Part shown: positions 1-6,807 of the stretch, piece after piece
Numbering within the stretch: the first letter of the stretch is position 1
How the letters are laid out: the number at the start of each line of letters is the position of its first letter
Source: a virus
Length of the DNA: 41,798 nucleotides
IMG/VR virus record: IMGVR_UViG_3300034156_000001
Span: 1-41,798 of that record
Reading direction: 5' to 3' (one strand)
Notes under the pieces: model-generated
The model's input: the letters and a program-made list of their open reading frames with translations, nothing else
What the model was told of the DNA's origin: nothing
Databases searched by the model: none
Made by a program: the position numbers and the translations under genes

Positions 1-163
1 CCAGTGCGTCCTGGCGATCATCAGTGTGATAATCGGCGCCCTTCTGGTACACACCACCACGATGAAACCGTACCTTGAACTCTCCCCACTCGGCACCGTA
101 ATGGACCGTAGCGGTCTTGCCGTTCTCAGCGTTGATAAGGTCAGCGAACTTCTTGAAAGCCAT
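1..163 (-). CDS. Hypothetical early protein, 3'-truncated by window edge (copy A)
   Basis: N-terminal 54 codons of the protein encoded in full at 40712-40906. It starts MAFKKFADLINAENG, whereas the other copy has MS at the start. The remaining differences in this stretch are synonymous. The ATG overlaps the TGA of the upstream gene by one base (TGATG), so translational coupling is likely. The end is missing only because the window begins here. Function unknown; no recognised motif. Confidence 0.7.
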   Translation of the reverse strand, partial: MAFKKFADLINAENGKTATVHYGAEWGEFKVRFHRGGVYQKGADYHTDDRQDAL

Positions 164-645
164 CACTCCCGACCCTCAAGCCATGCGTTCAAGTGGCCCA
201 GGACGAAGGCCCGTTGATCCTCAGGGAAGGACCCTGTGGCATCTTCATGCTTGCTCTGTTCCACGGTGTCCGCGAAGTAGACCACAGAGCAAATCTCCTG
301 CCATTCTGGGTCAATCCAGCGCTTCAGGTCGAGCCACTGCATCCGTGCTAACGAGCACTCTTGTTCAAGGGTGAACTCAGCGTCATACAGCAGGTGACCA
401 TAGTCGTGCATCACACGGAACGTCACGTTACCAGACAGGCCGTAGATGGCCGTTTGGGAGAACTCAGAGGACACCCGCAGGAGACCCTGGGCAGCCTCAG
501 CCTTGAGGGCCTTATACGATTTTGGCGCATCATCAGCCACGCCCAGGGCCAGAGGCATTACCGTTTGATACTCGGCAATCTGCCTCTTGTAGGCGTCTAC
601 CAGAGTCGCGGCGATTGCAGCCAGGAGGAATTTAGAACCTTTCAT
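163..645 (-). CDS. Early protein with HDxxH motif, copy A
   Basis: 160 residues from the ATG at 645, which is preceded by AAGGTG; a GTG nine bases upstream is an alternative start. The N-terminus is hydrophobic (FLLAAIAATLV), followed by a soluble body. The motif HDYGH (residues 80-84) with acidic residues at 90, 94 and 96 recalls small phage proteins with an HDxxH putative metal site; no enzymatic role can be proven. It lies directly behind a phage promoter. About 13 residues differ from the copy at 40906-41388, while the HDYGH segment is unchanged. The early position suggests an anti-host role, which is an inference. Confidence 0.7.
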   Translation of the reverse strand: MKGSKFLLAAIAATLVDAYKRQIAEYQTVMPLALGVADDAPKSYKALKAEAAQGLLRVSSEFSQTAIYGLSGNVTFRVMHDYGHLLYDAEFTLEQECSLARMQWLDLKRWIDPEWQEICSVVYFADTVEQSKHEDATGSFPEDQRAFVLGHLNAWLEGRE

Positions 646-657
646 CGTTGTCACCTT

Positions 658-677
658 GCTTATGTGAGGGTATTAAG
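658..677 (-). promoter_or_regulatory. Phage RNA polymerase promoter, divergent (copy A)
   Basis: Minus-strand TTAATACCCTCACATAAG keeps the CCCTCAC core shared by the other phage promoters but departs from AATAACA or AAGAACA after it. It sits just upstream of the 160-residue early gene and is identical in the second copy at 41401-41420. Confidence 0.6.
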
Positions 678-723
678 AGTTGTTCCCAAAGGACACCGTA
701 TGATGGCCTTCAGTGAATCGCTC

Positions 724-885
724 TCAGTAGCCAGCCCAGGCCCGCAGTTCATCGTACTTCGTGAACGGCCACGGATGGACCTTGTTGTTCTCAGTGACCC
801 ACACGGAATACGTGCCATGGTCGTTCTTGTAGTAGGACTTGAACCAGTCGTGCTGCTGTGCCCACTTGACTTCTTGCATGGTCAT
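724..885 (-). CDS. Small conserved early protein, 53 aa (copy A)
   Basis: A 53-residue ORF beginning MTMQEVKWAQQHDWF and ending ELRAWAGY, rich in Trp, Tyr and Lys/Glu. AGGAG lies 8 bases before the ATG. Both differences from the second copy (positions 745 and 823) are synonymous, which is good evidence that this is translated. It is the first gene after the host promoters and boxA leader, the T7 gp0.3 position, but it shows no resemblance to Ocr. Function unknown. Confidence 0.75.
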   Translation of the reverse strand: MTMQEVKWAQQHDWFKSYYKNDHGTYSVWVTENNKVHPWPFTKYDELRAWAGY

Positions 886-1043
886 GCTGTGTATCTCCTA
901 AGTTGTTCCCTTAGCGCCCTTGCTGACCCTACCCGTGGCATCCGTTCAGGTCCTCAAAGTGTGCTAAAGGAAGGCTCAGAGCTTGCCTTCGTAGCGTTAC
1001 CGGAATCTTTCACCTGTTAGGGTGCCTGTCCGGCCATTCCAAG

Positions 1044-1056
1044 TTGTTAAAGAGCG
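1044..1056 (-). promoter_or_regulatory. boxA-like antitermination element
   Basis: Minus-strand CGCTCTTTAACAA matches the bacterial rRNA leader boxA (remembered as TGCTCTTTAACAA), which binds NusB-S10. It lies downstream of both host promoters and upstream of the first early gene, where it would load antitermination factors on host polymerase. Function is inferred from sequence match and position. Confidence 0.6.
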
Positions 1057-1083
1057 GTGTGTTGCGTTGTTACTGTGGTGCCC

Positions 1084-1111
1084 ATCTTACAGCGTTTGAA
1101 GCACTTGTCAA
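1084..1111 (-). promoter_or_regulatory. Host sigma70-type early promoter
   Basis: Minus strand: TTGACA (1111-1106), 16-base spacer, TAAGAT (1089-1084). The -35 is perfect and the -10 good. Together with the promoter at 1241-1268 it corresponds to the T7 A1-A3 early promoter cluster that feeds host polymerase into the early genes. Confidence 0.7.
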
Positions 1112-1240
1112 CCTCTTTGTTTCATCTCTTCGGTTTTCATCACGTTAAGCCCTTTGGCACCCTTGGGATCGCCGGACCGTAACTACTAAGCCTTGGAGCA
1201 TCTTGGCGAGTCACCGTAGTGTTTCGCTTTGATGTGACGG

Positions 1241-1268
1241 ATTCTACAGGGTTCTTTAGGGCTGTCAA
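1241..1268 (-). promoter_or_regulatory. Host sigma70-type early promoter
   Basis: Minus strand: TTGACA (1268-1263), 16-base spacer, TAGAAT (1246-1241). It lies 157 bases upstream of the second early promoter, with the same spacer length. It points into the early gene block. Confidence 0.75.
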
Positions 1269-1304
1269 CACCTTTGTGACCCTAAATCATGATGACCCAC
1301 TGTC

Positions 1305-1328
1305 GCTGTTATTGTGAGGGTTATTACC
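1305..1328 (-). promoter_or_regulatory. Phage promoter at the phiOL position
   Basis: Minus strand AATAACCCTCACAATAACAG, a near-consensus phage promoter. It is upstream of both host promoters and of all early genes, the place of T7 phiOL, which primes the left replication origin. This helps orient the physical genome end. Confidence 0.8.
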
Positions 1329-1418
1329 AACGATAGACAACGACCTGAATAGTGACCGCGTGTGCGCGTATAGAGACCCATAGCCTCTATGATCTCCTTA
1401 GGGTCCCCTTGTGGTCTC

Positions 1419-1468
1419 CCAGGTAACACACCAAGGTCATCACTCCCCAGGTAACACACCAGGGTCAC
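1419..1468. repeat. 22-bp direct repeat pair
   Basis: CCAGGTAACACACCAAGGTC (1419-1438, extending to 1440) recurs at 1447-1468 with one mismatch, at a 28-base period. It lies in the presumed end region and is a candidate packaging or replication signal. Confidence 0.7.
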
Positions 1469-1474
1469 TTAAGG

Positions 1475-1496
1475 AGGGCTTAGAGAGGGCTTAGAG
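1475..1496. repeat. 11-bp tandem repeat
   Basis: AGGGCTTAGAG occurs twice head to tail (1475-1485 and 1486-1496). It is near the direct repeat pair and reminiscent of short tandem repeats next to T7-group genome ends. Confidence 0.7.
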
Positions 1497-1594
1497 AGTA
1501 CTTACAGATTAGGACAGCCATAGAGGTTAACGCAAAGTCTTAGCTTTAAGGCCTCATTAAGTCACCCTAACGCCCACTGTATGAATCCCCAGGG

Positions 1595-1623
1595 TTGACA
1601 GCACACCCTAACGTCATCATAAT
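1595..1623 (+). promoter_or_regulatory. Leftward sigma70-type promoter (T7 A0-like)
   Basis: Plus strand: TTGACA (1595-1600), 17-base spacer, CATAAT (1618-1623). It is the only good host-type promoter seen that reads against the genes. T7 carries a leftward host promoter, A0, near its left end, so an analogous role is possible. No plus-strand gene follows. Confidence 0.45.
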
Positions 1624-1795
1624 GGGCACCAAGAGAGGACATGAGGTGAACCCAATGGGCACCGCCTCTCGGTATTCCTTTAGGATGACTGGATGGGGAC
1701 CGTAGGTGTCCCTGTGGCTCATGAGGGGCCCTACGGGGGTAAAGCCACCTGTGTCCTATGAGAGGTGATGTCAGAGATTTTTATGTCATATTCTT

Positions 1796-1864
1796 AAGGA
1801 CTCTTTAAGGGTGACCTGTAGTCGCTGATGGACCCGTATAGGGCCGTGGTCTTAAAGAGTCCTT
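1796..1864. repeat. 14-bp inverted repeat with 41-base loop
   Basis: AAGGACTCTTTAAG (1796-1809) is the exact reverse complement of CTTAAAGAGTCCTT (1851-1864). There is no U-tract, so it is not a typical terminator. Its position between gp19.5 and the presumed terminal repeat suits a concatemer-processing or packaging signal, which is an inference. Confidence 0.6.
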
Positions 1865-1922
1865 GAGGATATGGCCTAAAGAGGTATGCTGTAAGCAGGT
1901 CGATTTAGGCGCGTATCGTTGT

Positions 1923-2099
1923 TCAGCCGATGCAGCTCAGGTAGGCGCAGGCCACAGTCATGATGCCGTTTGCTATGGCTTCCCCATTGGAGACCCCAAG
2001 TGCAACCAGTACCACTGCAAGGAACCGGTAGGTGGCCTTGTGCTTGGCGAGTGCTACGAGAACCGCTACGGTCGAGGCGAGGCCTTTACGAACGGTCAT
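1923..2099 (-). CDS. 19.5: gp19.5-like small protein
   Basis: 58 residues beginning MTVRKGLASTVAVLVALAK, containing HKATYRFLAVVLVALG and ending AYLSCIG. T7 gp19.5 (49 residues, recalled) shares the RHRVTYRFLVVLCAALG core and the short Cys-containing tail. AAGGAG lies 7 bases before this ATG; an adjacent ATG at 2102 is possible but only 4 bases away. The central hydrophobic stretch could be membrane associated. It is the last gene before the presumed right end, as in T7. The role in T7 is poorly defined. Confidence 0.85.
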   Translation of the reverse strand: MTVRKGLASTVAVLVALAKHKATYRFLAVVLVALGVSNGEAIANGIMTVACAYLSCIG

Positions 2100-2277
2100 C
2101 ATAGATCTCCTTTAAGGGAGGGGTTGCTTATCAGCAATAAACCCCATCAATGCAGTCAACGGTCAGGGTCTGTTACGAGGTCCTCAAGGAGCCAGTAGGG
2201 ACCCATCATCACTGAAGGGATCTTCTAACTCCTGAGAACACGTAACGTCTGTAAAGTAGTATAACCTTACGTCCCCT

Positions 2278-2302
2278 CCCTGTTATTGTGAGGGTTTTTA
2301 AA
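2278..2302 (-). promoter_or_regulatory. Phage promoter at the phiOR position
   Basis: Minus strand TTTAAAAACCCTCACAATAA, then CAGGG; full consensus and of the AAT subclass. It is located between the large terminase and gp19.5, exactly as T7 phiOR. Confidence 0.9.
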
Positions 2303-2329
2303 TCTTCGGCGAACGTGTCGCTAACGTGC

Positions 2330-4120
2330 TCAGTTCAGGTAGTTACCAGACCAGTCACTGTCCTCGTCCTCCCAGCGGGTCGTAACGCCATCAGCGGTGA
2401 TTTCCATCAGTCTGTCGTGGCCCATGAGGTGATCCTCAATGTGCGACTCAAGGAACTCAGCGATCATCTCCTGTTCGCCCAGGTTGGAGTCACGCTCCAT
2501 TGACTCGGTGAAGTAGGCCACACCCATTGCCAAAGCATCAAGTCGGTCATCATGGCCCAGTGAGCCACGTTCCTTGGTGATGCGAGTCAACTGGTGGAAG
2601 CCACTGACCGATACGTCAACGGTGCCGTCCAGGGTCACAGCGGTCCTGTAGTCGTCCTCAATGACAGCCTCATGTACGATCAGGCGGTGCGAGGCCAGCA
2701 CAGGCTCCAGGGTGTCGATGATGCGAGGTTCCTTCTGACCCTTGGACTTGATCTCAGTGATGGTGCAACGGTGCGTGCGGGTCATCACAGGGCTGAATAG
2801 CTTGGTGTACATGCCGTCACCGAAGTTACCTTCAATGATGACCTCGTTCACCTTCCACTTCTTGCCGATCTTCGCCAGGGCTTCGAGAGTCGTATCCTCA
2901 TAGCCACCACGGAAACCGCCCCACTCCATCAGGAAGATGTAGCCGTTCAACTGGTACAGGACAGCATAGCCGGTTTCATCCTTGCCTCGACCACTTGGGT
3001 CAATCGCCAGGATCTTGCCTTCATACTGAGACACTGTGGTCCCGTTGGACTCGTACCGATGGAAGCGGTCACCCTTAAGTCCCACTGACGGAAGCCCCTG
3101 GGCCTCATTACGAGGGTTCGGGAGCCATTGCCATGTGGTAGGTGCTTTGTCCATCTCCAGGGCCGCTACGATCCAATCACGCAGCTTCAGTGGGTACTTC
3201 TCCAAGTCGCTCAGGTTGGGGTTCAACATGAACTGCAAGGCGAAGCCACCTTTGCCGTAGGACAGCTCCCGCTCTCTGAGGTCTTCATCGTCGAACCGGA
3301 TAGGGTCTGTAGGCTTCCAGAAGAGAGTAGGGTCGGCTTCAAGCTCTTCAAGCATGGTTGGGTCGAGTCGTGAACGATCACCCGTTACAGTTCCGTGCTT
3401 GTCCTTCTTGTACGGTTGCCAGTAGGTCTCCAGGTCCTTACGGTCCTTTGGATACCGCGCAGGCCAGATCGTGGTCACATAGCCACGGTCCTCAAGTTCC
3501 CGGTAAAGGGTCATCTCGGTCTGTGGTGTGCCCAGGTAGATGATAGTACCGTCAGGCTTCAGGATCGCATCGAACTCCTTTACGAGTTCCCCAAGGTGAT
3601 CACGGGCGGATTGTGTCCCAGAGTTCCCAGGAACCTCCACGTCATCCGCAATGAGGATGTCGGCACGACTACCAGTCATACCACCGGTTACACCTACAGA
3701 CTTCACAGAGGGGCTGTGGTCAGGCTTCGCAGGACCCACGTCGAAAGACAGACTGGAGTCCCGTTGACCCTTCCTTGGCTTCAGCTCATGGAGGAACGGT
3801 AGGAGGTCGATGATGCGCTTGATGAACACCGAGTTAGCATCCGCTCGGTCCTTGTTAGCTGACACGATCATGATCTTCAGGTCTGGGTTGTTCCACAGCT
3901 TCCACACCACGAAGGCGCAGGTGATGAAGGACTTCCCGATGCCTCGAAAGGCCTGAAGGATGAAGCGTCGTGAATCGCCAGCAGCCAACTTCTTGGACAT
4001 GCTGATTTGTTGCTTCGTTGGAATAGGTAGGCTAAGAGCAGCCCACAGCACGAAGAGGAAGGCCACGAAGGAACCCTTGAGTAAACGGATGTCCTTGCTA
4101 TCGACCTTATCTGGCTTCAC
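2330..4120 (-). CDS. 19: Terminase large subunit (DNA packaging motor)
   Basis: 596 residues (T7 gp19: 586). ATP-driven translocase and nuclease that cuts concatemers and pumps DNA through the portal. The ATPase Walker A is AFRGIGKSF near residue 60 and the Walker [14 protein letters not shown] lies near residue 155. The C-terminal RNase H-like nuclease has [20 protein letters not shown], and downstream GDGM and HDDRLDALA. Resemblance to T7 gp19 is extensive over the whole length. Its ATG overlaps the stop of the i-spanin gene (ATGA). It works with the small terminase at 4557-4811. Confidence 0.97.
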   Translation of the reverse strand: MKPDKVDSKDIRLLKGSFVAFLFVLWAALSLPIPTKQQISMSKKLAAGDSRRFILQAFRGIGKSFITCAFVVWKLWNNPDLKIMIVSANKDRADANSVFIKRIIDLLPFLHELKPRKGQRDSSLSFDVGPAKPDHSPSVKSVGVTGGMTGSRADILIADDVEVPGNSGTQSARDHLGELVKEFDAILKPDGTIIYLGTPQTEMTLYRELEDRGYVTTIWPARYPKDRKDLETYWQPYKKDKHGTVTGDRSRLDPTMLEELEADPTLFWKPTDPIRFDDEDLRERELSYGKGGFALQFMLNPNLSDLEKYPLKLRDWIVAALEMDKAPTTWQWLPNPRNEAQGLPSVGLKGDRFHRYESNGTTVSQYEGKILAIDPSGRGKDETGYAVLYQLNGYIFLMEWGGFRGGYEDTTLEALAKIGKKWKVNEVIIEGNFGDGMYTKLFSPVMTRTHRCTITEIKSKGQKEPRIIDTLEPVLASHRLIVHEAVIEDDYRTAVTLDGTVDVSVSGFHQLTRITKERGSLGHDDRLDALAMGVAYFTESMERDSNLGEQEMIAEFLESHIEDHLMGHDRLMEITADGVTTRWEDEDSDWSGNYLN

Positions 4121-4557
4121 TGGGTCACCTCACGCAGGGAGTCCTGCAACGCCTTCACTTGTCGGTCGGCGTCTTGGGTGATTCCGATAAGAGCTTCAGA
4201 AGTCTCTCGGTGTAGTTCGGCTCGACCATCAGCGAGGCCTCGATTGTGTGCTTGGACTTCGGCGACTGTGGCATCTGCGACCCTGACTGACAGCCGTACA
4301 TTAGACTCAGTAAGGCGATTAACAGTGCTTGAGGCAGTGCCCTTAGACCTTTTCTGATCTTCAGCCCAGGCTTTGGCCGTGGCGTCGAGTTTTGCTTGGA
4401 CTTCATCGCGCTCTCCTTGAATTCTGATAACTTCGCTGGACTGTTCCCCAGCACATTTTAACGTAGCGGCAGATGAACCGTGAGAGTTCCCATAAAGGAA
4501 CCCTCCCAGTACCAGTGCGGCCACCATTGCGAGTCTGATCAGCACTGTCTGGAGCAT
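4117..4557 (-). CDS. 18.5: Inner-membrane spanin subunit, Rz-like
   Basis: 146 residues (T7 gp18.5: 143). One N-terminal membrane anchor ([19 protein letters not shown]) is followed by a long charged, coiled-coil-prone periplasmic domain. It joins with the nested outer-membrane lipoprotein to disrupt the outer membrane in the last lysis step. The start codon lies right at the end of the small terminase gene and the end overlaps the large terminase start, so the packaging and lysis cistrons are interlocked. Confidence 0.92.
   Translation of the reverse strand: MLQTVLIRLAMVAALVLGGFLYGNSHGSSAATLKCAGEQSSEVIRIQGERDEVQAKLDATAKAWAEDQKRSKGTASSTVNRLTESNVRLSVRVADATVAEVQAHNRGLADGRAELHRETSEALIGITQDADRQVKALQDSLREVTQ
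4155..4406 (-). CDS. 18.7: Outer-membrane spanin lipoprotein, Rz1-like (nested)
   Basis: 83 residues, entirely inside the i-spanin gene in another frame. The ATG at 4406 has AAGGAG 7 bases upstream, which decides the start over longer readings. A basic N-terminus leads to the hydrophobic signal [16 protein letters not shown] with a lipobox and lipidated Cys39. The mature part is Pro/Ser-rich, as in Rz1 proteins. The length is about that recalled for T7 gp18.7. It pairs with the i-spanin across the periplasm. Confidence 0.9.
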   Translation of the reverse strand: MKSKQNSTPRPKPGLKIRKGLRALPQALLIALLSLMYGCQSGSQMPQSPKSKHTIEASLMVEPNYTERLLKLLSESPKTPTDK

Positions 4558-4811
4558 TAGTGCGCCACTCCATTCAGGTCTTCCAGCTCCATGTCCCGGA
4601 ACGCATCCAGGGCAGCTTGCAGTTCACCAAGGTCACCCTCTTCGACCATCAGGCTGGACAGCTTGAAGTTGTGTCGGTCGAGGAACTTGGAGACGGCGTT
4701 GTACAACTGTGGGGTCCGGCGTTCATCTTCACGGAGGTCGTTGAGTAGAGCACGAGCCATCTCGGTGTCAATGAGTTCCAGCAGGACCTCAAGGGCGTTA
4801 CGCTTTGCCAT
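4557..4811 (-). CDS. 18: Terminase small subunit
   Basis: 84 residues (T7 gp18: 89). The segment DLREDERRTPQLYNAVSKFL aligns with T7 DLSDDERRSPQLYNAINKLL, followed by DRHNF (T7 DRHKF). Small terminases assemble into a ring, recognise the concatemer and stimulate gp19. The start overlaps the end of the holin gene by 14 bases, and the stop abuts the i-spanin start. Confidence 0.95.
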   Translation of the reverse strand: MAKRNALEVLLELIDTEMARALLNDLREDERRTPQLYNAVSKFLDRHNFKLSSLMVEEGDLGELQAALDAFRDMELEDLNGVAH

Positions 4812-5007
4812 CAGGGGTCTCCTTGTCTTTACGGCGCTCTTCGCGCACAGTCTTCCAGATCACCAAGAACATCTGCACGAGTGTGTAGACGATGGTGACG
4901 ATATAGAATAGCTCGTTCAGGGTCAGTCCCTTCAGCGTGGCTATGGTGTCAGCGCCGATTGCGCCAACGATAGGGATCGCCTTAACGACCCCCTCATTGT
5001 GATCCAT
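4798..5007 (-). CDS. 17.5: Type II holin
   Basis: 69 residues (T7 gp17.5: 67). AIPIVGAIGADTIATLKGL and LNELFYIVTIVYTLVQMFLV parallel T7 AAPIVGTGVADVSARL and LNEWFYVAAIAYTVVQ. One clear transmembrane helix (about residues 33-52) precedes a strongly basic, charged tail. It permeabilises the inner membrane to time lysis and lies directly after the tail fibre gene. Confidence 0.92.
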   Translation of the reverse strand: MDHNEGVVKAIPIVGAIGADTIATLKGLTLNELFYIVTIVYTLVQMFLVIWKTVREERRKDKETPDGKA

Positions 5008-5016
5008 GTGACCTCC

Positions 5017-6741
5017 TTATGCGTCTGAAAGCCCATAGGCCGTTACTCTGACCTGCCAGCTTGTTGGTGTCATAGTTACAGCCACGCCAGTGGACTTGTT
5101 TAGAATTACCACGCCAGTGCCTCCGAAGTAGTAGTCGCAGACATTAGCGCTAACTGGACTGAGCTGACCACCTCGTGCGTTAGTAGCACTTGAGTGGTAG
5201 TTGGTATCAGCCGCGAATAACCTATCTTCTACAGCATAGCCGTACTCTGCCACAACACACCGGTATTCAAGTTGGTAGCCAACTGGAAGCACACCGAGGT
5301 TATGGGTCATTCTGCACTTCCCTGGTGGAGAGCTGCCAGCCGCTGTTAGAGCAACGAATGCACTTGTAGCACCTATCATTACAGCTCGACCACGGGAATA
5401 GATAGCCCCAGTAACGGCGGCAGTACCAGATGCTGTGAGAGTAGCAGCAGCGACTGTACCAGGGACAATGGCGTTACCGTTAGACATGAATGAGAACGAG
5501 GTAGGTGCATCACCAGCAGCACTGTACACGGCCATGTTCAGCGCGCCATTGCCTGGAGCACTAAACAGTGCAGACATCTTGGCATTGGACCGGAAGTGAA
5601 TAATGGAGTTCTCAGCAATAACGCGAAGAGCATTTGTGACCGCATTCACATATCCAGTATTCGCAGTGATGTCAACTGACCCTGTTGTTGCAGCAAGTCC
5701 GAGGTTACCTGAAGTAGAGTAGACACCCATAGACCCTGCACGGGACAGCAGCGAAGAGGTCATAGTGATACCGGCAGCATCCCCAACGACCATTGAGTTT
5801 GCCCGTAAGGTCCACCCAGTGTTCCACGTAATGAGCTTACCGGTAGCGTCAACACTCTGGATCGAACCCATAAAGGCGTTAGCGTTGCCCAGCTTGTCAG
5901 CCTCTGTCTTCGCACGGTTCGCCTCAGTGAGAGCGTTGGAAGCGGAGAGGGCACTTGCTGTTGCACTTGCGGACGACTTCATGGAGTAGTGGAAGCTCGA
6001 ATAGAGACCACTTGCCACGATGGAGTTCTCAGCCTTGTTCGACCAGTCCTTCGACAGATTCTCAGACGCCTTCGAGTTGGTCTCAGACGCCTTCGAGTTG
6101 GTCTCAGACGCCTTCGAGTTGGTCTCGGATGTCTTCGCAGCGTTCTGGCTCGCAAGTGCAGCGTTCTGGCTCGCAAGTGCAGCGGCGGCACGGGATGTTG
6201 ACAGTGAGGCCTGAGCAGTTGAGATGCCAGCCTGAGCCGTGGCTACGTTCGCCTGATTGAGCGCGGAGCCTGCCCATTGCTGGTTTTGGTAGAGAGTCAC
6301 AGCATCACCTGGGTCAACAGCATCTGCGAGGTTAACGATCCGGCGACCCCTGGCATCAAGGTTACCATCATTGTTCACGCCGATAGTGTCGGTGGCAATA
6401 TCCCGGCCTTCCTCTGCGATGTGCAGGGCCTGGACTGTAGCAGTGTTCAGATCAGAAGCCCGAAGGATAGAGCCATCACTGAAGTCAACCAGTCGCTCAG
6501 TTGCAGACGTGACACGCTTTATCTCCAGCAGTGTGTACCCTTGAGCCGGACCCCACGACAGAGTTGTGGTCACGATGGTCCGTTGAGTGAACCGATAGTC
6601 CGTGTTGAGCACCAGCTCCTTACGGTCAGTACCGATCAATGTCAGCACCACGAACTTGCGGGCAAGGTACTCGAATGGGATCTCGAAGTCCTTATTGGAC
6701 CCGTCAAGTGCTACCGTCTTGACTGTTTTTGGTGCAGCCAT
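5017..6741 (-). CDS. 17: Tail fibre protein
   Basis: 574 residues (T7 gp17: 553). The N-terminal 140 or so residues (KTVALDGSNKDFEIPFEYLA, SDLNTATVQALHIAEEGRD) are the conserved tail-attachment domain. The middle is an Ala/Ser/Thr-rich trimeric shaft with heptad-like repeats including three KASETNS units. The C-terminus (LTAAGSSPPGKCRMTHNLG through RVTAYGLSDA) looks unrelated to the T7 tip and should be the receptor-binding part that sets host range. A phage promoter precedes the gene; the holin follows within 10 bases. Confidence 0.93.
   Translation of the reverse strand: MAAPKTVKTVALDGSNKDFEIPFEYLARKFVVLTLIGTDRKELVLNTDYRFTQRTIVTTTLSWGPAQGYTLLEIKRVTSATERLVDFSDGSILRASDLNTATVQALHIAEEGRDIATDTIGVNNDGNLDARGRRIVNLADAVDPGDAVTLYQNQQWAGSALNQANVATAQAGISTAQASLSTSRAAAALASQNAALASQNAAKTSETNSKASETNSKASETNSKASENLSKDWSNKAENSIVASGLYSSFHYSMKSSASATASALSASNALTEANRAKTEADKLGNANAFMGSIQSVDATGKLITWNTGWTLRANSMVVGDAAGITMTSSLLSRAGSMGVYSTSGNLGLAATTGSVDITANTGYVNAVTNALRVIAENSIIHFRSNAKMSALFSAPGNGALNMAVYSAAGDAPTSFSFMSNGNAIVPGTVAAATLTASGTAAVTGAIYSRGRAVMIGATSAFVALTAAGSSPPGKCRMTHNLGVLPVGYQLEYRCVVAEYGYAVEDRLFAADTNYHSSATNARGGQLSPVSANVCDYYFGGTGVVILNKSTGVAVTMTPTSWQVRVTAYGLSDA
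6058..6181. repeat. 21-bp tandem repeats in tail fibre shaft
   Basis: Three consecutive 21-bp units (core GACGCCTTCGAGTTGGTCTC) are followed by two identical 21-bp units at 6140-6160 and 6161-6181. They encode heptads of the fibre shaft, so copy-number change would lengthen or shorten the shaft in register. Confidence 0.85.
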
Positions 6742-6784
6742 AGTGGCCTCCTTAGAAAGTGATGGGTGCCTGATTGTGAGCGCA

Positions 6785-6807
6785 CCCTGTTATTGTGAGG
6801 GCTTTTA
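6785..6807 (-). promoter_or_regulatory. Phage promoter before the tail fibre gene
   Basis: Minus strand TAAAAGCCCTCACAATAACA, with one G replacing A before the CCCTCAC core; AAT subclass. It overlaps the stop of gene 16 and serves genes 17 to 19, like T7 phi17. Confidence 0.85.

Larger units (their letters stand above)
1..1055. repeat. Early-region repeat, copy A (imperfect terminal duplication)
   Basis: Aligns without gaps to 40744-41798 at a constant offset of 40743, with about 55 substitutions by hand count (about 95% identical). Bases 1-127 and 939-1055 are identical between copies. About 40 of the differences fall inside the gene at 163-645. True terminal repeats of a T7-like phage are normally identical, so these copies look like two alleles of one early region met twice on a circular assembly path. 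A real diverged duplication is the alternative. Confidence 0.9.
1329..1922. other. Gene-free region, probable physical ends (terminal repeat) of virion DNA
   Basis: About 600 bases without a convincing ORF between gp19.5 and the phiOL-like promoter. In T7 the terminal repeat lies in exactly this interval. The region is rich in short direct repeats, an inverted repeat and CTTAAAG-type motifs resembling the CCTAAAG repeats that flank the T7 terminal repeat. The exact repeat borders cannot be read from a collapsed assembly. Confidence 0.55.

Noticed and set aside
1-1055. Reading the 1055-bp duplication as the phage's terminal repeat
   Set aside because: The copies differ at about 55 positions, contain complete genes, and lie downstream of the phiOL-like promoter. 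In T7 the terminal repeat is on the other side of that promoter.
2126-2151. Hairpin GGGG...CCCC upstream of gp19.5 considered as a terminator
   Set aside because: The stem is interrupted by a 4-base bulge and no U-tract follows.
1863-2198. Plus-strand 111-codon frame in the end region
   Set aside because: It covers gp19.5 in antisense and the repeat region, has no ribosome site and no familiar features.
6058-6181. Regular short repeats considered as a CRISPR array
   Set aside because: The units are contiguous 21-bp coding repeats without spacers, inside the tail fibre gene.
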